From contig JALOSK010000135.1 in assembly GCA_025458465.1 (NCBI GenBank), positions 1-5,800 on the forward strand: 5,800 bases of DNA. Reading direction: 5' to 3'. Positions 1 through 4,735 of the stretch are shown here, one piece after another (within the stretch, counting starts at the first letter, position 1; every line of letters begins with the position of its first letter). A model generated the notes under the pieces. That model saw only the letters and a program-made list of their open reading frames with translations, had not been told where the DNA came from and did not search any database. Made by a program: the position numbers and the translations under genes. Source of the DNA: Sandarakinorhabdus sp. (lineage in GTDB: Bacteria > Pseudomonadota > Alphaproteobacteria > Sphingomonadales > Sphingomonadaceae).

Positions 1-133
1 CCTGATCCTGTCGCGCAGCCATGCCACCGTGCGCTTCCACATCCAGAACGCCGGCGAAAAGCTGAACGCCGTCAACCGCAGCCAGACCATCTTCAAGGCA
101 GCGCAGCTGGGCTATCTCGGCGCGGCTGCCTGA
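1..133 (+). CDS. LuxR-family transcriptional regulator, C-terminal fragment (5' end outside window)
   Basis: Only the last 43 codons are present, read in frame from base 2 to the TGA at 131-133. They form the second half of a LuxR/FixJ-type helix-turn-helix: SRSHATVRFHIQNAGEKLNA followed by NRSQTIFKAAQLGYL. This matches the family pattern of a T-V-x-x-H recognition helix, then N-A-x-x-K-L, then N-R-x-Q-x-I-x-K-A. The 'TVRFHIQNAGEKL' form is typical of autoinducer-binding LuxR proteins (compare V. fischeri LuxR, TVTFHLTNAQMKLN), so a DNA-binding quorum-sensing regulator or LuxR solo is likely. The ligand domain lies outside the window, so neither the signal nor any partner luxI can be judged. 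The gene ends 50 bp before the lolA-like gene and reads the same way. No functional link between them is evident. Confidence 0.85.
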   Translation, partial: LILSRSHATVRFHIQNAGEKLNAVNRSQTIFKAAQLGYLGAAA

Positions 134-139
134 AGCCGC
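122..139 (+). terminator. Short hairpin over the luxR stop codon (weak terminator candidate)
   Basis: GCGGCT at 122-127 pairs perfectly with AGCCGC at 134-139 around a 6-nt loop that contains the TGA stop. The 6-bp stem is GC-rich but is followed by ATTCGTTC rather than a T-run. As an intrinsic terminator it is therefore weak, and it may be chance in GC-rich DNA. Confidence 0.25.
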
Positions 140-183
140 ATTCGTTCATGGCGGGTGAAGCTGCCGCCGTGTAGAGCGGGGGC

Positions 184-795
184 ATGAAAAGCCCATGTCT
201 CCGCCTCGCTCCCCTTGCCCTCATTGGCCCTGCGCTGCTGTTCGCGGCGCCGGCCGCCGCCACCACGCTGGCTGATGTCACGGCGGCCCTGAAGGGCACC
301 ACCAGCCTTGCGGCCGATTTCACGCAGGCCGGCGCCGATGGCCGGGTGCTCACCGGCAAATTGTGGCTGGCACGGCCCGGCAAGGTGCGGTTCCAGTATG
401 ACAAGGCGCCGATGCTGATCGTCGGCGACGGGCGCACCCTTTCCTTCATCGATTACGAGGTGAAGCAGGTCAGCCAATGGCCGGTGCGGCGCACGCCGCT
501 GCAGATCCTGCTGGCCGATGAGCCTGATCTGACACCGGTGGCGCGCATCGTCAGCGATGGTCCGGCCGGGGTGGAAGTGGAAGCGCGCGATCCCAAGCGT
601 CCCGAATTCGGCACCCTCACCATCCGTTTCAGGCGCAGCCCCGGCGCGCCGGGCGGCCTGATGCTGGCCGGATGGACCGCGCTGGACGCACAGGGCGGCA
701 ACAGCGAGGTGCGGCTGGCCAACGTGCGCAGCAATGCCAGCCTGAAGGGTGTCAGCTTCGCCTTCGTCGATCCGCGCCGCGACGGCCCGCGCTGA
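184..795 (+). CDS. lolA: Outer-membrane lipoprotein carrier protein, LolA family
   Basis: This encodes a 203-residue periplasmic protein predicted to accept lipoproteins from the LolCDE exporter and carry them to the outer membrane. Residues 1-26 form a signal peptide: a short basic start, a hydrophobic core (residues 11-22) and an A-A-A cleavage site near residue 26. The mature part follows the LolA pattern: F46 and Q48 in SLAADFTQ, then TGKLWLARPGKVRFQYD (57-73), then VGDGRTLSFIDYEVKQV (80-96), then TPLQILL (104-110). Near the C-terminus a D-x-x-G segment (168-172) leads into VRLANVRSNASL. The length is normal for the family. The ATG at 184 has a G-rich stretch (GCGGGGG) a few bases upstream that can act as ribosome-binding site. 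No LolB partner is visible; alphaproteobacteria generally lack LolB. lolA beside xthA is, to my recollection, a common sphingomonad arrangement. Related outer-membrane carrier proteins of the same fold are an alternative to true LolA. Confidence 0.88.
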   Translation: MKSPCLRLAPLALIGPALLFAAPAAATTLADVTAALKGTTSLAADFTQAGADGRVLTGKLWLARPGKVRFQYDKAPMLIVGDGRTLSFIDYEVKQVSQWPVRRTPLQILLADEPDLTPVARIVSDGPAGVEVEARDPKRPEFGTLTIRFRRSPGAPGGLMLAGWTALDAQGGNSEVRLANVRSNASLKGVSFAFVDPRRDGPR

Positions 796-1063
796 CCTGC
801 CGCAGGGCCGCCGTCAATCTTTCTGAATCCGTTCATGCATGGGCAAGGTCGACTCGGTCATAAGGATATCAACAGGCAGCCAGTCGCCTCCCCGGGTTTG
901 CCCCCTGTTGACCGGCCAGGCGACGAGTGAAGGCTCCCTGTTTGCGTGACGAGCGCAGTAACGAACCCCCGGCACCACGCCCCCGGTGCCGGGGGTTCAC
1001 TCGTTCCGGGCCAGATGATGCAGGCAGGTGACGAATGCTGCGGCTTCGCCTACATCGGCGGCC
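796..1063. other. Intergenic region lolA-xthA, 268 bp, with self-complementary segments
   Basis: No credible gene lies here. Reading frames that cross it are poor in recognisable protein features and continue into the antisense or shifted frame of xthA. I found no convincing -35/-10 pair: TTGACC at 908-913 lacks a good -10 at the right distance. What stands out is pairing potential. GTCGCCT (883-889) is complementary to AGGCGAC (918-924). ACGAGTGAA (923-931) is complementary to TTCACTCGT (996-1004). A strong hairpin sits at 963-998. The gap may hold the xthA operon promoter and a folded 5' leader, but this is inferred from pairing alone. Confidence 0.5.
963..998. repeat. Perfect 14-bp inverted repeat (strong hairpin) upstream of xthA
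   Basis: GAACCCCCGGCACC at 963-976 is the exact reverse complement of GGTGCCGGGGGTTC at 985-998, leaving an 8-nt loop (977-984). The stem has 11 G:C pairs out of 14, so it should be very stable as RNA or as a DNA cruciform. It lies 168 bp after the lolA stop and 65 bp before the xthA ATG. The 3' side reads ACTCGTTCC, with no T-run, so a standard intrinsic terminator is not clearly supported. Alternatives are a terminator in a GC-rich genome, a REP-like element, or part of the xthA leader. Confidence 0.7.
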
Positions 1064-1852
1064 ATGCCGATCAGCATCGCCACCTGGAACATCAACAGCG
1101 TCCGCGCCCGTGCCGACATCGTCGAACGGTTCCTGCGCGAGCATCAGCCCGACGTGCTGTGCCTGCAGGAAACCAAGGTGATGAACGATCTGTTCCCGCA
1201 CGGCCTGTTCGATGCGCTGGGCTATCACCACCGCTTCATCAACGGGCAGCGCATGCACCACGGCGTTGCCACGATTTCCCGCGTGCCGCTGGAAGGCGCC
1301 TGGCGCTATGACTGGCAGGACAATGGCGAGGCCCGCCACATCGGCGTGCGCCTGCCGGGCGGCGCCATCCTGGAAAATGTCTATGTGCCGGCCGGCGGCG
1401 ACGTGCCGGATCGCGACTTGAACCCCAAGTTCGGCCAGAAGCTGGACTTTGTCGAACGCATGACACGCTGGTCGGAAGGCTTGAAGGAGCCGGCGGTGAT
1501 CGTCGGCGATTTCAATGTCGCGCCGCTGGAATGCGACGTGTGGAACCACAAGGCGCTGCTCGATGTCGTGTCGCACACGCCCATCGAAGTGGAGGCGCTC
1601 GGCCGGCTGCAGCAAAGCCACGACTGGGTGGACCTTGGCCGCCACTTCAACCCGGCGCCCGAAAAATTCTTCACCTGGTGGAGCTATCGCAACAACGACT
1701 GGCGCGCCTCCAACCGCGGGCGGCGGCTGGATCACATCTGGTGCTCGCCCACGCTCGCCCCGCAGGCCACCGGTTTCGAGGCGCTGCCCGACGCGCGGGA
1801 CTGGGGCAAGCCATCCGATCACATCCCGCAGATCGTCACGCTTGACCTGTGA
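1064..1852 (+). CDS. xthA: Exodeoxyribonuclease III (AP endonuclease, XthA/ExoA family)
   Basis: This 262-residue cytoplasmic DNA-repair enzyme is predicted to cut the backbone 5' to abasic sites, to remove 3' blocking groups and to have 3'-5' exonuclease activity, using Mg2+. The catalytic set of the exonuclease-endonuclease-phosphatase fold is complete. It has N9 and N11 in TWNINSVRAR, metal-binding E36 in LQETKV, Y107 in NVYVPAGG, D149 and N151 in VGDFNVAP, D223 in GRRLDHIW and the D252-H253 pair in KPSDHIPQ. The ATG at 1064 was chosen because family members begin one to a few residues before the (S/T)WNIN strand. An in-frame GTG at 1028 would add 12 non-conserved residues, and neither start has a good Shine-Dalgarno. 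It is the first gene of a three-gene operon, and its TGA overlaps the GTG of ribA by 4 nt. All motifs are intact and I see nothing odd. Confidence 0.95.
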   Translation: MPISIATWNINSVRARADIVERFLREHQPDVLCLQETKVMNDLFPHGLFDALGYHHRFINGQRMHHGVATISRVPLEGAWRYDWQDNGEARHIGVRLPGGAILENVYVPAGGDVPDRDLNPKFGQKLDFVERMTRWSEGLKEPAVIVGDFNVAPLECDVWNHKALLDVVSHTPIEVEALGRLQQSHDWVDLGRHFNPAPEKFFTWWSYRNNDWRASNRGRRLDHIWCSPTLAPQATGFEALPDARDWGKPSDHIPQIVTLDL

Positions 1853-2922
1853 GCATCGCGCCGGCCTATCTTGCCGAAGCCGCCAGCGATGCGTTGCGGC
1901 GGGGGCGGATCGTGGGCATCGGCTCGCTGGCCATCCTTTCGGCCGAACTGGCCGATGATGCCGGGCTTGCCGCCCTCGAAGCGCACACCCGCGCTGGCCT
2001 GATCATCACCGCCCGCCGCGCCGCCGTCTTGAACCTTGCCAACCAGATTGCTGCCGCTGCGCCCGATCCCGAACCTGTTTGGGTTGATCGCCCCGATTGG
2101 CTCGATCTGCCGGGCAGCCGCGCCGTGGCCGATCCGGTGCTGGATCTCGCCACCCCCTTCAAGGGCCCGTTCCGCAGCCGCATGCTGGGCGCCGATGCAC
2201 AATCCGCCCGCGCCGCCATCCAGCTGGCCAAGCACGCCGGCCTGATCCCGGCCGTCTATGCCGTGCGACTGGCCGGCGTCGATGCCGCCGTTTCCTGCCC
2301 CGCCGAAGCCGCGCTGGCGCTGCCGCCAGCGCAGGCACGCGTGCATCTGTCCAGCCGCGCCCGCCTGCCGCTGGCCAGCGCGGAGGATTGCGACGTGGTC
2401 GCCTTCCGCCCGGCCGATGGTGGGCCCGAACATCTGGCGCTGGTGATCGGCAACCCCGATATGGCGCAGCCGGTCCTGGCCCGCATCCACAGTGCCTGCC
2501 TCACCGGCGATGTGCTGGGCAGCCTGAAATGCGACTGTGGCCCCCAACTGCATGCCGCCATCGCCGCCATCGCGGGCAATGCTGGCGGCGGCATCCTGCT
2601 CTATCTGCAGCAGGAAGGCCGCGGCATCGGCCTGCTCAACAAGTTGCGGGCCTATGCCTTGCAGGATCAGGGCTGGGACACGGTGGATGCCAACACAAGG
2701 CTTGGCTTCGAGCCGGACGAACGCGATTTCAGCCTTGCCGCCGCCATGCTGAAGGCGCTGGGCGTATCGGGTGTGGCGTTGATGACCAACAATCCGCTGA
2801 AGGTCGAAGGCCTCGCCGCCCACGGCTTCACCGTCTCCCGCGTGGCGCACGACATGCCGCCAAACCCCCACAACGCCGCCTATCTCGCCACCAAGCGCGA
2901 CCGGCAAGGGCACATGCTGTGA
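1849..2922 (+). CDS. ribA: GTP cyclohydrolase II with degenerate RibB-like N-terminal domain
   Basis: This 357-residue protein is predicted to convert GTP to 2,5-diamino-6-ribosylamino-4-pyrimidinone 5'-phosphate, the first step of riboflavin synthesis. The C-terminal half (about 205-357) is a complete RibA domain. It has the zinc cysteines C217 (HSACLTGD), C228 and C230 (KCDC) with E. coli spacing. It also has LYLQQEGRGIGLLNK, RAYALQDQGWDT, catalytic D290 and R292 in GFEPDERDFS, and MTNNPLKVEGL. Residues 1-200 look like a decayed 3,4-dihydroxy-2-butanone-4-phosphate synthase (RibB). DALRRGRIV, HTRAGLIIT and ARAAIQLAKHAGLIPAVY align with RibB segments, but the acidic DDEDRENEGD loop is missing and the catalytic HTE is replaced by S-A-R (119-121). 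RibB activity is therefore not expected. The GTG start at 1849 overlaps the xthA TGA, implying translational coupling. There is no FMN riboswitch directly upstream because that sequence is xthA coding DNA. Confidence 0.94.
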   Translation: MSIAPAYLAEAASDALRRGRIVGIGSLAILSAELADDAGLAALEAHTRAGLIITARRAAVLNLANQIAAAAPDPEPVWVDRPDWLDLPGSRAVADPVLDLATPFKGPFRSRMLGADAQSARAAIQLAKHAGLIPAVYAVRLAGVDAAVSCPAEAALALPPAQARVHLSSRARLPLASAEDCDVVAFRPADGGPEHLALVIGNPDMAQPVLARIHSACLTGDVLGSLKCDCGPQLHAAIAAIAGNAGGGILLYLQQEGRGIGLLNKLRAYALQDQGWDTVDANTRLGFEPDERDFSLAAAMLKALGVSGVALMTNNPLKVEGLAAHGFTVSRVAHDMPPNPHNAAYLATKRDRQGHML

Positions 2923-3431
2923 CCATCTTTCACGCCAACCCGGCCGCCGGCACGGTGAGCGCGTTCGGCGAAACCCAGCCCGCCAGCTTCGGCAAGGGCG
3001 GATACTGCCCGGCCGCTGAAAAGCGCGAAGGCGACGGCAAGACGCCGCTCGGCATCTGGCCCATCCGCGCCGCCCTCATCCGCCCCGATCGCCTGCCCGC
3101 ACCCTCCACGCGCCTGCCGTGGCGCTGGCTGCGCCCCTGGGACGGCTGGAGCGACGGCAGCACCGACCCGGCCTACAACCGCCCCGTGTTGACGCCGCAT
3201 CCTCACAGCCACGAAGCCCTCTGGCGCGACGATCACGCCTACGATCTCATCCTCGTCCTCGCCCACAACGATGCGCCGCCTGTTCCAGGCCTGGGCAGCG
3301 CCATCTTCTGGCACGTGCGCCAACCCGACGGCCGCCCCACCGAAGGCTGCGTGGCGATGGACCGCGAGGTGCTGGCGCGCTGGCTGGAGGCGATGGCGCC
3401 GGGGAATGCGGTGCTTGTTTCCGCAGAATAG
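2919..3431 (+). CDS. L,D-transpeptidase family protein (YkuD-like catalytic domain)
   Basis: This 170-residue protein begins at a GTG at 2919 that overlaps the ribA TGA in a GTGA junction. The frame stays open far upstream inside ribA, but only this start avoids a large overlap, and family-like sequence begins here. Recognisable elements are SFGKGG (23-28), EGDGKTPLGIWP (37-48), a tyrosine-asparagine pair in PAYNRPV, YDLILVLAHND, GSAIFWHV with H132, and PTEGCVAM with catalytic C144. The His-x11-Cys layout with GDGKTP fits the compact YkuD subgroup related to COG3786. Known YkuD enzymes form 3-3 peptidoglycan crosslinks or attach proteins to peptidoglycan in the periplasm. No signal peptide is visible at the N-terminus (MTIFHANPAAGTVSAFGE), so localisation and exact substrate remain uncertain. 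It is the last gene of the xthA-ribA operon. Confidence 0.88.
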   Translation: MTIFHANPAAGTVSAFGETQPASFGKGGYCPAAEKREGDGKTPLGIWPIRAALIRPDRLPAPSTRLPWRWLRPWDGWSDGSTDPAYNRPVLTPHPHSHEALWRDDHAYDLILVLAHNDAPPVPGLGSAIFWHVRQPDGRPTEGCVAMDREVLARWLEAMAPGNAVLVSAE

Positions 3432-3588
3432 AGGGAAGCGTCCGGACCAACCTCGATCAAATCGATCGGATCGAGATCGTGGCTGGCGCCACGCCGGGGA
3501 TACAATGCCCTGCTGCGCCGAAGGCACGTGAATTTCCTTTGGCAGACGGTCATTTTTCCGTCATGGAATTTTATTGGCAGAACTGAGC
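3432..3588. other. Intergenic region between transpeptidase and PAP2 genes, with small repeats
   Basis: This gap of about 157 bp contains no recognisable gene. CTCGATC (3452-3458) pairs with GATCGAG (3469-3475), and CGTGGC (3478-3483) pairs with GCCACG (3488-3493) around TGGC. Either could help end the upstream operon, though no T-run follows. TACAAT at 3501-3506 resembles a sigma-70 -10 box but has no good -35 element. An imperfect direct repeat (3530-3546 and 3566-3581) sits just before the PAP2 gene, and a small stem GACGG/CCGTC (3545-3549, 3558-3562) lies between its copies. Base composition turns AT-rich at about 3530. Confidence 0.4.
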
Positions 3589-4677
3589 ATGGGTCCGCAG
3601 GATTCAGATGTTTTTCTGCGGCAATTTTGTTGGAAAACGCGCGCTTTCATGAATTTTCAGCCGTTAGATATAACAACAAACGTTAAATCTTTCCGCCCTT
3701 CGTCGCGTATAGATTATCTTTTTGTCGTTCCATTTCCCGAACTGGTTTTAGCAGCCCTATTCCTGGCAGCAGGAAAGCTCTTGGCCTTGAGCTTCGATTT
3801 GAATTTTGTCTTGCCGTCCGGCAGCGCACTCGAATTTACCGGCATGAGCTATGGGGTACCATTGTCACTCATCTTCATGCTTGGTTTGTTTCTGATACTG
3901 ACGAAACAAACGATGCGACTGCTCTATTATGTAACAGCCGCGCTGGCTTACGGCATAATATTGATCACGCATTTCAACATCAAAATGTGGATGAATTTGA
4001 TAAACCCCTCACTGTGGGACGGTTTCTATTGGAATACGGATCAAATGGTTCGGCCTTTGATTGACGCATCTTTTGAGATACACAATTTCATCGGCGCGAT
4101 CATTCCATTTGGTGATCATCTATATCTATTTGCATTTCTTGCAATGTTTGCAAGCAGTATAATCGTACATTCAGTGCAATGCTTCATCGTGTTTCGCAAA
4201 GTCATTTTTACCGCAATGTTGGTGCATGTGCTCGGTGGGCTAAGCTACCTGGTCATGCCGGCTGTTGGGCCGTTCATGTACGAAAATGGCGTCAACGCGC
4301 TCGAAGCCGCGCGGCAGGAGCACATGTATGGCGGCTACCGCGCGTTAATGGCTGGCGGCCGGACCTGGATAGCAAGCCAGGGCAGTCAGTTCATGTTCGC
4401 AGCAGTGGCTGCAATGCCTTCGCTGCATGTCGCCTCATCCGCTGTCTTTGTCCATTATGCGTGGAAACATGCGCGCTGGCTGGGCGTTCTATATCTTCCC
4501 CTGTTTGCCTTCATCATTTTCGAAGCGATGGCGACGCGCTGGCACTACTGGATCGACGTGGTGGCCGGGCTGGCGCTGACGGCGTTTGCGATCGCCATAG
4601 CGACAGCAGTGTTCCGGCCAATAGAGGCGTACCACACCATGCGCCGGCAGGGCCGCGAAGCCCCAGTTTCGGCTTGA
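3589..4677 (+). CDS. Multi-pass membrane PAP2-superfamily protein (PAP2_3/Aur1-like)
   Basis: With the ATG at 3589 this is a 362-residue integral membrane protein. An ATG at 3649 (342 residues) and a TTG at 3574 are alternatives; no start has a good ribosome-binding site. Hydrophobic stretches lie at roughly 45-68, 89-106, 109-128, 177-198, 205-225, 298-315 and 321-342. Two PAP2 motifs are clear: AMPSLHVASSA with H280, and TRWHYWIDVVAG with H319 and D323, preceded by LVMPAVGPF near 222-230. The third motif has the compact R-W-H-Y-x3-D form seen in Aur1-like members rather than the classical SRx5Hx3D. The family cleaves or transfers phospho-groups on lipids, for example phosphatidate phosphatases and inositol-phosphorylceramide synthases; the substrate here is unknown. 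It stands alone, convergent with the S10 peptidase gene. Bases 3600-4200 are 37-40% G+C, whereas the catalytic half is 53-68%, unlike the uniformly GC-rich neighbours and suggestive of transfer or a mosaic origin. Confidence 0.82.
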   Translation: MGPQDSDVFLRQFCWKTRAFMNFQPLDITTNVKSFRPSSRIDYLFVVPFPELVLAALFLAAGKLLALSFDLNFVLPSGSALEFTGMSYGVPLSLIFMLGLFLILTKQTMRLLYYVTAALAYGIILITHFNIKMWMNLINPSLWDGFYWNTDQMVRPLIDASFEIHNFIGAIIPFGDHLYLFAFLAMFASSIIVHSVQCFIVFRKVIFTAMLVHVLGGLSYLVMPAVGPFMYENGVNALEAARQEHMYGGYRALMAGGRTWIASQGSQFMFAAVAAMPSLHVASSAVFVHYAWKHARWLGVLYLPLFAFIIFEAMATRWHYWIDVVAGLALTAFAIAIATAVFRPIEAYHTMRRQGREAPVSA

Positions 4678-4678
4678 T

Positions 4679-4701
4679 GGGCAGGGACTGAGCCCCTGCC
4701 C
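4679..4701. terminator. Hairpin in convergent gap, candidate bidirectional terminator
   Basis: GGGCAGGG at 4679-4686 is perfectly complementary to CCCTGCCC at 4694-4701 around a 7-nt loop. It begins one base after the PAP2 stop codon and lies 34 bp beyond the stop of the opposing S10 gene. The placement between converging genes is what a shared terminator would show. A T-run is lacking on both sides, so efficiency is uncertain. Confidence 0.55.
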
Positions 4702-4735
4702 TGTCACCCTGGCGAAGCCCGGGGCGCAAACCCTG

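Noticed and set aside
796..1063. FMN riboswitch in front of the ribA-containing operon
   Set aside because: The conserved RFN-element core sequences are not present. The visible helices do not match the multi-stem FMN junction.
1028..1063. Upstream GTG start for xthA, adding 12 residues
   Set aside because: The extra residues (MTNAAASPTSAA) are low-complexity and lie outside the conserved domain. The ATG at 1064 matches the usual ExoIII N-terminus.
869..1822. Long open frame on the - strand opposite xthA and its upstream gap
   Set aside because: It is the antisense shadow of an xthA gene whose catalytic residues are all present on the + strand. The predicted product has no recognisable domain.
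1819..2913. Long open frame on the - strand opposite ribA
   Set aside because: Its boundaries mirror ribA, its product is Gly/Ala/His-rich without family motifs, and the + strand encodes a full catalytic RibA domain. Long antisense frames are expected in such GC-rich DNA.
2097..2918. Upstream open extension of the transpeptidase frame, running through ribA
   Set aside because: The sequence before 2919 is Arg/Pro/Ala-rich shifted-frame ribA coding DNA. Family similarity begins at the GTG at 2919, which also makes the operon-style GTGA overlap.
3432..4735. Insertion sequence or mobile element carrying the PAP2 gene
   Set aside because: I looked for a transposase, integrase, terminal inverted repeats and target-site duplications on both sides and found none. 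Only the base composition and a small direct repeat hint at transfer.
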